The translations under genes and the position numbers were made by a program. DNA of 48,149 bases from an uncultured Synergistales bacterium (GTDB lineage: Bacteria; Synergistota; Synergistia; Synergistales; Aminobacteriaceae). The notes under the pieces were generated by a model, which did no database searches, had not been told where the DNA came from, and was given only the letters and a program-made list of their open reading frames with translations. Positions 7,135 through 15,457 of the stretch are shown here, in pieces; positions within the stretch are counted from its first letter, which is position 1; each line of letters opens with the position of its first letter. The stretch is from assembly GCA_905233455.1 (NCBI GenBank), contig CAJOES010000011.1:3959-52107 (forward strand), written 5' to 3'.

Positions 7135-9960
7135 ATGCGGAATAAAAAGTTGTTTGTTATTGCCGTTATGATTGTGTTTGCGGCTTCTGCTTCTGCTTGG
7201 GCAGATGTGGAAATTAATACGGTCAATTTTCCTGATGAGATATTCAGAAACTATATCAGTGAAAATGTGGACAGATACGATCCGAAAGGATTCATCAGTG
7301 ATGCTGAAATAAATGCTGCAACAACAATGGATTTATTTACGTACACTAATAACAAGACACAAATTAAAACACTAAAGGGAATTGAGCATTTCACTGCACT
7401 TACAACCCTAATATGTTCCCGCAACACACTTGAAGACGGGCTTGACGTGAGCAAAAATAGAAATCTAGTTACGCTGAAATGTGCAAATAATGGACTTACG
7501 GAACTTGACCTGCACGAAAATAAATCACTAAAGGAACTTGACTGTCCGAACAATAATCTTAAGCTTCTTGACCTTAGCGCGAATGAAGAACTTGAAACAC
7601 TTGACTGCAGCGGGAATAGTCTTGCTGTGCTTAACCTCAGCGCAAACACAAAACTTAGCAGCCTTACTATGTCTCAAACAATAACGCTTGCCAGTGTTAG
7701 CTATGATGCTGCTGAAGAATATCCTTATAGCATAAACCTGAATCAATATGAACGCTATATAGGTGGTTCTGTTCCTGCGTTTATGGCAAATGCAAAAATA
7801 TCTGAAACTGCCGGAAAAGGAATAAGGGATATTTATGACGCACCTTTGACAGATTATGTAATCAATGATTCAGGAATTATTCGTTTCTCCTCAAAGCCAA
7901 GAAAAATAATTTATAACTACAATACTTCAAACGCAAATAAACTGATGGAAGTAACACTTGAGTTTACTGACCTTGAAAAGGCTGCAGGTGATATAAACAT
8001 TACCGATTTTGCTGATAATGCATTCATATCATATGCAACTACCAATTTTGACAAGAACGGCGACGGCATACTGAGTGAAACAGAAATCCATAACGCAACT
8101 AATCTTGACGTAAGAAATACAGCAATAGATCCGCAGAAGGTTCAAGCGATTCTGGAGAAGTTCCCCTATCTGGAGACGCTGAACTGTTCCAGAAGGCAAA
8201 TTTCTACGCTTGACTTGAGCAAAAATACAAAGCTCAAGACTCTTGATTGCTCAGAAAATAATATCACTGTGCTTGACCTGAGCAGAAATACAGCATTAAC
8301 TTCATTGACATGCTCAAATAATTCTATCAGCGGCCTTGACGTTAGCAAGAATACAGCATTAGTTACCCTGAAATGCGAAAACAATAGCATTACCGCTCTT
8401 GATGTTAGTAAAAATACGGCACTTACTACCCTTTACTGCAGAAACAATGCAATAAAGAAACTTGACCTTAGTAATAACAAAGTACTTACTGATTTAGACT
8501 GTTCTGGGAATAATATTGCTGCAATAAACCTAAGTCAAAATACAGCACTCACTGCAAGAAAATTATCTGACCCTGACCAAGAAATAGCACTTAATATTGA
8601 ACACGTTGCAGGGACAAGATATAGCATAAGGCTGAAGGATTATGACGCAAATATAGATGTGAACAAAATCAACAGCGTATTTAAAGCATCTGACAACCTT
8701 TCCATAAGCGATTACACAAAAGACAGCGATTCTGGCACAATATCATTTGCTACAGGTTATGAGAGAATTAAATACATATACCAAGTTGCAACTGATATTT
8801 CTATGACAGTCTATGCGTCAATCACGTATGTTGAGCGGCCTGCCCCTAACCCACCTGCTAGCAGTCTTCCTACGAACTTGCTTAACAATATTGCTTCTCT
8901 GTTCGGTGTAGATCCGTCTTCAGTGCACAGCCTTTCAGATAGTGAAAAGACATATGATGCTGACAAATGGACGTTGGGTACTGCGGATCAAAACACACTT
9001 AACGCTTCAGGAGAGACTGTCATACAAAATCTGCCTGTATTCACACCCAGTGAGAGCGGAATTTACGTAATTGAATGCAATCTGGGGACGCAAAATGCAG
9101 GGAAGCAGCTGAACTTTCACGGAGTAACTTCCGATTGGCAGGTAAGCGGGACAGCTTTCGGGGAAACAGAATGCAGATTCTTCAACGCAGCAACATATGA
9201 AGAAGTAACCGATGCTCCTTCAGACGGGAAAATTTACGTAGCTTTAAGAGTTTCTGCAGGAGAACAGAAGGCAGGAGTCATAACGCATTCATCATCGACC
9301 GGACAAAGCACTATAGAGCCTGTACCTGTAGCAAGCCGTGATGTCATCCGCAGAAATATAGCTTCGGCACTGAATATCAGCCCGGACAAGATAGTGTTTC
9401 TCGACAGGGAAAACATAAGCCCTGCCCCCGGCTATGCAGGACAGATAAGACCTGCTTCGGTGAGAAGTGCGGCAGAAGGTGATAATGAGAAGCATTATGA
9501 AATAGTGAGCGGACTGGGGACAATTCATGACTTCAAATATGATGCTGACAACAGATATGTAATGGAGGTAAAACTGCTTGATGATGTGCCCTCCGAAGTC
9601 AACGCAAAGAGTCTCAGCGATGATATAATAAGTGATGATGTTAGCGGTGATATAAGAGTTTATACAGAAGCATCTAATGCCGCAGCTTCAATAAATGCTT
9701 CATTCTTTGGTTACGGCCTGATAAACACTTTTGAAGTTCTCACGCTTGAAGGCAAAAAACTTGAACCTAAAGATTTTGGTATACGTGAGTTCCTTATGAT
9801 AGCAATATTCCAGTCAAGCACTCCGTTCACCATATTTTTGGCTAAATTCATTCCTGGAATAGGCGGCATCGTATCTGCAATTCTCGGCGGAGGCGGCTGT
9901 GATGCTGTATCGGGCGGTATTGTCCTTGCAGTGTTCCTGCTGTTCCGCAGAAAGCATTAA
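7135..9960 (+). CDS. Large EF-hand / leucine-rich-repeat surface protein with Synergist-CTERM tail
   Basis: A 941-aa exported protein. After the signal peptide (KLFVIAVMIVFAASASAWA) come two modules. Each is an N-terminal helix region with an EF-hand-like acidic loop (clearest in DKNGDGILSETEI) followed by leucine-rich repeats with a 21-residue period, LxxLxCxxNxIxxLDLSxNxxL. The repeats number about four in the first array and seven in the second. A Pro-containing linker leads to a beta-rich middle region and a C-terminal domain shared with the LRR protein at 42 kb (GKKLxxxxFxxREFLMI). The tail GGGGCDAVSGGIVLAVFLLFRRKH fits Synergist-CTERM. I chose the ATG at 7135 because AGGAG directly abuts the ATG at 7126. 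The probable role is adhesion or binding at the cell surface. The ligand is unknown. Confidence 0.85.
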   Translation: MRNKKLFVIAVMIVFAASASAWADVEINTVNFPDEIFRNYISENVDRYDPKGFISDAEINAATTMDLFTYTNNKTQIKTLKGIEHFTALTTLICSRNTLEDGLDVSKNRNLVTLKCANNGLTELDLHENKSLKELDCPNNNLKLLDLSANEELETLDCSGNSLAVLNLSANTKLSSLTMSQTITLASVSYDAAEEYPYSINLNQYERYIGGSVPAFMANAKISETAGKGIRDIYDAPLTDYVINDSGIIRFSSKPRKIIYNYNTSNANKLMEVTLEFTDLEKAAGDINITDFADNAFISYATTNFDKNGDGILSETEIHNATNLDVRNTAIDPQKVQAILEKFPYLETLNCSRRQISTLDLSKNTKLKTLDCSENNITVLDLSRNTALTSLTCSNNSISGLDVSKNTALVTLKCENNSITALDVSKNTALTTLYCRNNAIKKLDLSNNKVLTDLDCSGNNIAAINLSQNTALTARKLSDPDQEIALNIEHVAGTRYSIRLKDYDANIDVNKINSVFKASDNLSISDYTKDSDSGTISFATGYERIKYIYQVATDISMTVYASITYVERPAPNPPASSLPTNLLNNIASLFGVDPSSVHSLSDSEKTYDADKWTLGTADQNTLNASGETVIQNLPVFTPSESGIYVIECNLGTQNAGKQLNFHGVTSDWQVSGTAFGETECRFFNAATYEEVTDAPSDGKIYVALRVSAGEQKAGVITHSSSTGQSTIEPVPVASRDVIRRNIASALNISPDKIVFLDRENISPAPGYAGQIRPASVRSAAEGDNEKHYEIVSGLGTIHDFKYDADNRYVMEVKLLDDVPSEVNAKSLSDDIISDDVSGDIRVYTEASNAAASINASFFGYGLINTFEVLTLEGKKLEPKDFGIREFLMIAIFQSSTPFTIFLAKFIPGIGGIVSAILGGGGCDAVSGGIVLAVFLLFRRKH
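8209..8550 (+). repeat. Tandem 63-bp LRR-coding repeats
   Basis: Degenerate 63-bp units beginning CTTGACsTnAGCAAAAATACA each encode one 21-aa leucine-rich repeat. Near-identical stretches make this stretch prone to recombination or slippage in whole-codon steps. Confidence 0.75.
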
Positions 9961-9974
9961 CGCAAAAAAAATAT

Positions 9975-10007
9975 TCCGGGAGACACGCAAAGCCTCCCGG
10001 ATTTTTT
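9975..10007. terminator. Bidirectional terminator between the LRR gene and the histidine-kinase gene
   Basis: TCCGGGAG...CTCCCGGA forms an 8-bp stem, with ATTTTTTA on the plus side and ATTTTTTTTGC on the minus side. The two flanking genes converge here. Confidence 0.85.
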
Positions 10008-11385
10008 ATGCCCTGAATGACGCAGTGATTCTTGTTCCGTTTCCCGGCTGTGATGATATATCCAGAGTCCCACCCATAAGGCTCATTCTTTCCTTCATGC
10101 TTGCAAGCCCCCGGTGTCCCTCAACGCGCAAAGTCTCATGATTGATATTCTTAGCCTCAAAGCCAGTGCCGTTGTCCTCAATCTCCAGCACAGTAATGCC
10201 TTCATCATTCTTTTCTGCATGTATGTGTATCTCGTCAGCCTGTCCGTGCCGCACAGCGTTAGACACAGCCTCCTGAACTATGCGCAGGAGCGATAATATC
10301 TTTTCGTTCTTTACGTCGGCAGTCCTGATGCTGTCGTCGAAATCTGCCGTAACCTGAATATCATAGACCTGCGATAACCTTTCAGTCAGTTCGGTCAAAG
10401 CCTCAGCCAGCCCCAGGTTCATCCATGGCGGTGCAAGCTCATCACACAGGGATCTCAATTCGCGCACAACACTCTTCGCGATAATCTCCGTCCTTCTGAT
10501 TCTCTCGTTATCGTTCTCTGAATCCTCAAGGGTGATATGTATCTGCTGAAGCAGTGCCGTAACGTCCTGAAGCGGCCCGTCATGAATCTCCCGCGCCATG
10601 TCAACGCGTTCCTGTTCTTGTGCCCTCACGACATCACGCACATAGCTGTTGCGCAATTTGTCCCGTTCAACTGCGGCCTGTGCATAGCGTTTCAGTGCAT
10701 TGTGCACGCTCTCTATCTCCTTCACCGTTCCCTGTGCAAGCTCGTCCGGAATATCTTTGCCCAGTGTCATGCTGTCTATATCAGAAGCAAGTGCCTGAAG
10801 GGGATTCACCAGCCTGCGCCACAGAACACGAATAGCCGCAAAGCTCGCAAGCGCAATAATCACGATCAGAACCGGCCATACCCTGACGACACCGACGAGA
10901 CCGCCCAAAAGGTGAGACCATGAGACAGCAGCAACAACATATCCTCCGCTCGGACGCTGTACGGGATATACTGCAAGGGTGTACTGCGCTCCCTGCCTGT
11001 CCTCGACACGTACAGCCTTGCCGACTGGAAGGTCATTGCGCCATATTGCTGCGAGGTTCACTGCACCGGGAGAAGCGATTATGATCCTTCCGTCCTGCCC
11101 GATTAACGCAACCCAGCCAGGTATAGACGGCCCCCACGAGAAGAACGGAAAGCGCGTAAAGTCATTCAGCATGGAGAATGTCCAGATGTCAGAATCCCCG
11201 GAAAGATGATAGCTCATGCTCTCGGCCAAGTCCTGAACATATGAACTGACTGCGGCCTCCATTGCACGTTCCTGACTCACCATTCCGGCAACTGCTACAA
11301 GGACAACTGCGGCGGACGGGAATATCAATGCGCATAACAAAAAGGCCAGGAAGTGTGATCTTGGCCTTGCGAAAATCTTAAACAT
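10006..11385 (-). CDS. NarX/DesK-type membrane sensor histidine kinase
   Basis: A 459-aa inner-membrane kinase. TM1 is at about residues 12-35 and an extracytoplasmic sensor region spans about 40-160. TM2 is at about 161-185, followed by a HAMP-like linker. The HisKA_3 dimerisation domain has the phospho-acceptor His in MAREIHDGPLQDV (about H268). The HATPase_c domain has an N box (IVQEAVSNAVRHG), G1 (EIEDNGTGF) and G2 (GHRGLASMKERM). It is the last gene of the operon, 10 bases after the repaired end of the response-regulator gene, its presumed partner. That partner is frameshifted in its DNA-binding domain, so the signalling path may be broken. The ligand is unknown. Confidence 0.9.
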   Translation of the reverse strand: MFKIFARPRSHFLAFLLCALIFPSAAVVLVAVAGMVSQERAMEAAVSSYVQDLAESMSYHLSGDSDIWTFSMLNDFTRFPFFSWGPSIPGWVALIGQDGRIIIASPGAVNLAAIWRNDLPVGKAVRVEDRQGAQYTLAVYPVQRPSGGYVVAAVSWSHLLGGLVGVVRVWPVLIVIIALASFAAIRVLWRRLVNPLQALASDIDSMTLGKDIPDELAQGTVKEIESVHNALKRYAQAAVERDKLRNSYVRDVVRAQEQERVDMAREIHDGPLQDVTALLQQIHITLEDSENDNERIRRTEIIAKSVVRELRSLCDELAPPWMNLGLAEALTELTERLSQVYDIQVTADFDDSIRTADVKNEKILSLLRIVQEAVSNAVRHGQADEIHIHAEKNDEGITVLEIEDNGTGFEAKNINHETLRVEGHRGLASMKERMSLMGGTLDISSQPGNGTRITASFRA

Positions 11386-11395
11386 TGAACGTTCT

Positions 11396-12018
11396 CTAGT
11401 CGTCCTCTAACAGTTCTTCAAGGGTAACGACTCCATACTTCAAGGCGAGCAGTAATGCTTCCGTCTTGTTGCGTGATCCCAGCTTGTCATATATCGACGC
11501 AAGATGAGTCTGCACAGTCCTTTCACTGATGAAAAGTTTCTTTGCGACTTCCTTGCTGCTGAGTCCTTTTCACGCTCACGAACCGAAAGCTGTTCTGGGA
11601 TAAAATCCTGCTCTCCCATGACTGAAGCAACTTCGGGATCAAGATACAGCCCGCCTTTTGCCACAGTATTTATGGCGGTGGTGAGTTCCTTCGGGCTGAC
11701 AGTCTTGAGCACAAAACCTCTTGCACCTGCCCTGAGAGACGCAATAACGTACTGCTGTGCATCATATGAGGTCAGCATAACTATAGCGGTATTCATTCCC
11801 TCGTTCTTGACCTTCTGCGCGACAGCAACGCCGTCAAGACCGGGCATACGAATATCCAGAAGCGCAACATCAGGCCGAAGCTCCTGAATCATTTCCCACG
11901 CGCTTATTCCGTCTTCAGCCTCAGCGACAAGCTCAAAAGTAGACTCACGCCTCACGAACTCCGCAATTCCTGAACGTGTTAAAGGGTGATCATCTGCAAG
12001 CAAAATTCTTACAGCCAT
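11396..12018 (-). pseudogene. NarL/LuxR-type response regulator, frameshifted inside the HTH domain
   Basis: The N-terminal receiver domain is intact: ILLADDHPLTRSG with the acidic pocket, the phospho-acceptor Asp in VALLDIRMPGLDGV, and Lys in GFVLKTVSPKE. The start of the GerE-type HTH, LSVRERE, then runs out of frame and ends at 11440. In the other frame the rest of the HTH is perfectly recognisable: GLSSKEVAKKLFISERTVQTHLASIYDKLGSRNKTEALLLALKYG, ending ELLEDD at 11396. Compared with normal family members about seven residues between RERE and GLSS are missing. The lesion, near 11565-11575, is therefore a small deletion of non-triplet length. The encoded protein keeps the receiver but loses DNA binding, unless this is an assembly error. 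Confidence 0.85.
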
Positions 12019-12042
12019 AAAAATATCATCTCCTGAAATAAT

Positions 12043-12609
12043 TTACATGCCTATCAATTTTTCGACAGGTCTTAATGCTTTTATGGTTTCGTTAATTACA
12101 TCATCAAGGGGCATATTCATCTTTTCTGCTCCCTGCTTGATTATCTCACGGTTCACGCCTCGTGCAAAAGCTTTATCCTTCCATTTCTTTTTTACGGATT
12201 TAAGCTCAAGGTCAGCAAGTGATTTCGACGGTCTCACAAGTCCGGCAGTGATAATTAATCCTGTCAGTTCGTCCACCGTAAACAGTGTGCGTTCCATGTC
12301 ATTCACCGGCTCAACGTCCGTGCATATTCCCCAGCCGTGAGACTGCACAGCGTGTATGATATCCTCATCAACACCAGCATTCCGGAGAATTTCCGGCGCA
12401 ACGTGGCAGTGTTTCTCTGGAGTCTCTGTAGTCTGTTCCCAGTCTATGTCGTGCAATATACCTACGACTCCCCATAAATCCGGGTCTGCGTGATATAACT
12501 CTGCGAAGTGGCGCATTGCGGCTTCCACTGCAAACGCGTGATGTATATGCGATTCTTCTTTGTTGTACTGTTTCACTAAGTCTAGTGCCTGTTCTCTTGT
12601 CGGTATCAT
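12043..12609 (-). CDS. HD-domain (HDIG-type) metal-dependent phosphohydrolase-like protein
   Basis: A 188-aa cytoplasmic protein. The HD metal-binding residues are visible as H in SHIHHAFAVEAAMRHFA, the HD pair in GILHDIDWEQ, and later His residues in KHCHVAPEIL and QSHGWG. The family often acts on nucleotides or phosphate esters, but no substrate can be assigned. It lies 16 bases downstream of the second glycosyltransferase and 24 bases upstream of the response regulator on the same strand, so it is probably co-transcribed with them. Confidence 0.8.
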   Translation of the reverse strand: MIPTREQALDLVKQYNKEESHIHHAFAVEAAMRHFAELYHADPDLWGVVGILHDIDWEQTTETPEKHCHVAPEILRNAGVDEDIIHAVQSHGWGICTDVEPVNDMERTLFTVDELTGLIITAGLVRPSKSLADLELKSVKKKWKDKAFARGVNREIIKQGAEKMNMPLDDVINETIKALRPVEKLIGM

Positions 12610-12625
12610 TAAGATTTATCCCCCT

Positions 12626-13576
12626 TTAATTATGTATATATTTTCTAACTGTTAATTTTAATGTATATGGCACGAATGCTTTTGCAAGCTGCCAGATATT
12701 GCCTAGAACGTCGCTAGGATTCAAAACGACAAGCTGAAACCATGTCCTGAAAACATCTTTATATTTTCTGTTAGCTCCATATTTACTCAACAAGTTTTTT
12801 AGTGCCAATATATGACAATTTTTATTTTCGTTCAGACGATGCCGGTTCTTTTGATATATCTGTTCATACGCCAGCATATTTGTTTTTATATCGTTGCTTA
12901 TTCTCATTCTTCCATGTTCAGAAATATGTACATTTAAGAGAGGCTCATTGACATATGCAAAATCATAACGTTCTGACATTCTAAGCCATAAGTCCCAATC
13001 CTCAAGAGCTTCCAGAAATTCATCAAAGCCTCCTGCTTCCATCACTGCTTCCGACCTCAAAAGTGTGGCAACAGAAATAAAATTTGTTCTAACCAATTCT
13101 GTAAACATGTCCCCGCTGCTATTATGCTTGTCTTTATATATTGATATTGTAATCTTTCCTGTATCATCATTTATAAGGTAGTTTCCGCAATAAACCAGTG
13201 CCAACTTTTTGCTCTTGCCTTGAAACATTGCTAGCTGCTTTTCGAGTTTTGTGGGCAGCCATTCATCATCGTCATCAAGATAAGCAATGAACTCATACCC
13301 CCCCCCATCTTGTGTATTTCGCGCAATCTCTAGGGCGGTATTTCTGGCATGTGATACACCATAATTCCTGTCATGCTGAACGTAACATATTCTGCTGTCC
13401 TTTTCTGCCCAGCCTTCTACCATCTTTCTGACATCATCACGGTATTCATAGTCTGCAGGGCTATCATCTACTACAACAAGATTCCAATCCTGATATGTCT
13501 GTGCAACTACGCTCTTGAGTGCACGTTCAACCATTTCCGGCCTGCGCTTGTGCGTGGTTATTGCCGCAAGTATCAT
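12626..13576 (-). CDS. GT2-family glycosyltransferase with an internal G9 tract
   Basis: A 316-aa GT-A fold glycosyltransferase. The N-terminal nucleotide-sugar site is AAITTHKRRPEMVERALKSVVAQTYQDW, the first Asp motif is VVVDDSP, and the metal motif is AYLDDDDEW. I move the start from the track's 13744 to the ATG at 13576. It has GGGGG/AAAAGAG ahead of it, overlaps the upstream stop as ATGA, and starts at the normal position for the family. The upstream gene is a close paralogue. A run of nine G residues encodes Gly-Gly-Gly just before the DDDD motif, where the paralogue has only KGEYIAYLDDDDE. The frame is currently open. The probable role is surface polysaccharide assembly, with unknown sugar. 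Confidence 0.87.
   Translation of the reverse strand: MILAAITTHKRRPEMVERALKSVVAQTYQDWNLVVVDDSPADYEYRDDVRKMVEGWAEKDSRICYVQHDRNYGVSHARNTALEIARNTQDGGGYEFIAYLDDDDEWLPTKLEKQLAMFQGKSKKLALVYCGNYLINDDTGKITISIYKDKHNSSGDMFTELVRTNFISVATLLRSEAVMEAGGFDEFLEALEDWDLWLRMSERYDFAYVNEPLLNVHISEHGRMRISNDIKTNMLAYEQIYQKNRHRLNENKNCHILALKNLLSKYGANRKYKDVFRTWFQLVVLNPSDVLGNIWQLAKAFVPYTLKLTVRKYIHN
13298..13306. repeat. Homopolymer C9 (G9 on the coding strand) inside a glycosyltransferase
   Basis: Nine consecutive C bases on the plus strand lie within the GT2 coding sequence. Gain or loss of one base would remove the catalytic motif by frameshift. Tracts of this kind are known phase-variation hotspots in surface-glycan genes of other bacteria. 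Confidence 0.9.
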
Positions 13577-14418
13577 CTCTTTTCCCCCTTTATATGTGCC
13601 CATAACCTGAACGGCTGAAGCGGTAATGCCCTCAGCCACAGCATAAAGCTCTTCATGTATTCTCCGTTCTCCCTGTACATCTCCGACAGTGCAGAAAGCC
13701 TCTTGCAGCGTATATACCTGCTCTTGGCCGGGTGTTTTCTGCATATCCCTTCAAGCCCCTGAATGCGCCTCGTGATGCTTCCTGTAATATGTTCTCCCGT
13801 ATGAACATGATACCTCACGAGCGGTTCAGGCACGAACGCGGCATCATGCTTCTGCGCGATGGTCAGCCACATATCCCAGTCCTGACACGACTTCATGCCC
13901 TCGTCAAAACCTCCCGCATCTTCAAGGGCTTTTCTGCGTACCAGCGGGAAACTGCAAGACCCCACAAAATTTTCGCGCATAAGGTCATCATAGATACTGC
14001 CTTCAATGAATACGGACTTTGCGGTCTCTTCCGTGCCTGTATCGTCATGAACCATCATTCGCCCGCAATAGACCATAGCAATATTTTCATTCGTGAATCT
14101 CGCTAGCTGTTTCTCCAGCTTCTCCGGCATAAATTCATCATCATCATCAAGGTACGCTATGTATTCTCCCTTTGCGAGCTTCAAGCCCGTATTGCGCGCA
14201 CGGTTAGCTCCGTAATTCCTTTCGTGCCGAACATAAGATATATTCCCCTTAAGGCCAAGCACCATATCACGGACATCATCACTAAAAGCATAATCTGCCG
14301 GGCTGTCATCTACAATGATTAGTTCCCAGTCCGTAAATGTCTGGGATATGACGCTGTCGATTGCACGTTTGAGCATTCCGGGTTCTCTCTTGTATGTAGT
14401 GATTATGACGGTTATCAA
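13573..14418 (-). CDS. GT2-family glycosyltransferase, first gene of the operon
   Basis: A 281-aa glycosyltransferase with VIITTYKREPGMLKRAIDSVISQTFTDW, IIVDDSPADY, HERNYGANRARNTGL and YLDDDDEF (residues about 91-94). It is closely similar to the next gene through the DDSPADY, ARNT and GGFDE...DWDMW regions, so the pair looks like a tandem duplication. The start is TTG at 14418 with AGGAG about 13 bases ahead; no ATG or GTG is better placed. A TATAAT box at 14459-14454 on the minus strand could be the operon's -10. The stop overlaps the next start (ATGA). The family uses nucleotide-diphospho sugars; donor and acceptor are unknown. Confidence 0.88.
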   Translation of the reverse strand: MITVIITTYKREPGMLKRAIDSVISQTFTDWELIIVDDSPADYAFSDDVRDMVLGLKGNISYVRHERNYGANRARNTGLKLAKGEYIAYLDDDDEFMPEKLEKQLARFTNENIAMVYCGRMMVHDDTGTEETAKSVFIEGSIYDDLMRENFVGSCSFPLVRRKALEDAGGFDEGMKSCQDWDMWLTIAQKHDAAFVPEPLVRYHVHTGEHITGSITRRIQGLEGICRKHPAKSRYIRCKRLSALSEMYRENGEYMKSFMLWLRALPLQPFRLWAHIKGEKR

Positions 14419-14460
14419 GGCAAAATAAATTCTCCTGCAAAAAATTTTTTGTATTATAGC

Positions 14461-14489
14461 TTGACGGCCTGATAAATTCGTATCATATT
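14461..14489 (+). promoter_or_regulatory. Possible promoter for cbiK
   Basis: TTGACG, 17 bases, CATATT. A second candidate -10, TATAAT at 14532-14537, lacks a clear -35 but gives a suitable short leader before the ATG at 14572. Confidence 0.4.
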
Positions 14490-14571
14490 AGGCTGAATTT
14501 TTCGGAAATGCCATAATCTTAATATTGTGTGTATAATTTTATCTCGCAAACTTTTTCAGGAGGCTGTATCA

Positions 14572-15450
14572 ATGCACAAAATAATTACAGCAATAATATT
14601 ATTGGTATCAGTATTCATTCCACATATGTCATATGCAGACGAAGACAGGTCAGCAATTCTTGTAGTGTCTTTCGGGACATCAGTACCTGAAGCCCGCAGA
14701 GCAATAGATGCTCTCGTCAATGCCGCACGTGAATCGTTCCCTGAATCTGCAGTCAGGCTAGCATTCACCTCAAACATAATACGCCGCAAAATTGCCCGTG
14801 AAACCGGGGAGATTATCCCGAACCCAGTACAGGCACTTGCACAGCTCAATGATGAAGGATTCGAGGAAGTGTACGTAATGCCTACGCACATGATACCAGG
14901 CGAGGAATATGACGAGATTGCTGAAGTTGTTGGAGCATTCAGCGTTCTTGACGGCAAATACGGCTTCGATGATATTTCTTTGGGTGCTCCGTTCCTGTAT
15001 GGCGTTCAGGACTGCGAGAGAATGGCTGATATTCTGACTGAACGTTTCAGTACCCACCTTGCCGACAAGGAGACTGCAATAATACTCATGGGGCATGGAA
15101 CGCCGGAGCATTTCGCAAACGCAATGTACTCACAGCTTCAGCTTGCATTAGACACTAAGGCTTACGGAAGATTCTTTCTCGGTACAGTTGAGGCCGCACC
15201 AAAGATTGAAGACGTTATTGCACGGCTGAAGAGACACCCTGAAGTGAAGAAGCTCGTATTATCGCCGTTCATGATCGTTGCAGGGGATCACGCGCATAAT
15301 GACCTTGCAGGAGAAGATGACGAAGATTCATGGCTGAACGTGTTAAAGGCTAACGGCTACGATAATATCAGCACTTATCTTGTAGGACTCGGCGAGGATA
15401 AGAACATAGCAAAAGATTTCGTGAAAAAGATTGAGGATCTCATGGAGTAA
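14572..15450 (+). CDS. cbiK: Exported CbiK-type sirohydrochlorin cobaltochelatase
   Basis: A 292-aa protein with a signal peptide (MHKIITAIILLVSVFIPHMSYA), then the class II chelatase fold. The start of the mature part is AILVVSFGTSVPEARRAID. The two metal-binding His sites are in ILMGHGTPEHFAN and AGDHAHNDLAGED. CbiK inserts Co2+ (or Fe2+) into sirohydrochlorin. Exported versions are known from Desulfovibrio, where a role in metal or haem handling has been suggested. AGGAGG precedes the ATG at 14572; the track's start at 14527 would spoil the signal peptide. It is followed directly by a FecCD-type permease, consistent with metal-tetrapyrrole or cobalamin/haem transport rather than cobalamin synthesis alone. 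Confidence 0.85.
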   Translation: MHKIITAIILLVSVFIPHMSYADEDRSAILVVSFGTSVPEARRAIDALVNAARESFPESAVRLAFTSNIIRRKIARETGEIIPNPVQALAQLNDEGFEEVYVMPTHMIPGEEYDEIAEVVGAFSVLDGKYGFDDISLGAPFLYGVQDCERMADILTERFSTHLADKETAIILMGHGTPEHFANAMYSQLQLALDTKAYGRFFLGTVEAAPKIEDVIARLKRHPEVKKLVLSPFMIVAGDHAHNDLAGEDDEDSWLNVLKANGYDNISTYLVGLGEDKNIAKDFVKKIEDLME

Positions 15451-15457
15451 ATATATA

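Noticed and set aside
8209-8550. Regular 63-bp repeats that might be taken for a CRISPR or satellite array
   Set aside because: They are in frame, code for 21-residue leucine-rich repeats and vary as protein repeats do; there are no distinct spacers.
14418-14572. Cobalamin riboswitch ahead of cbiK
   Set aside because: No conserved B12-box-like sequence or multi-stem structure could be recognised in the 150-base gap.
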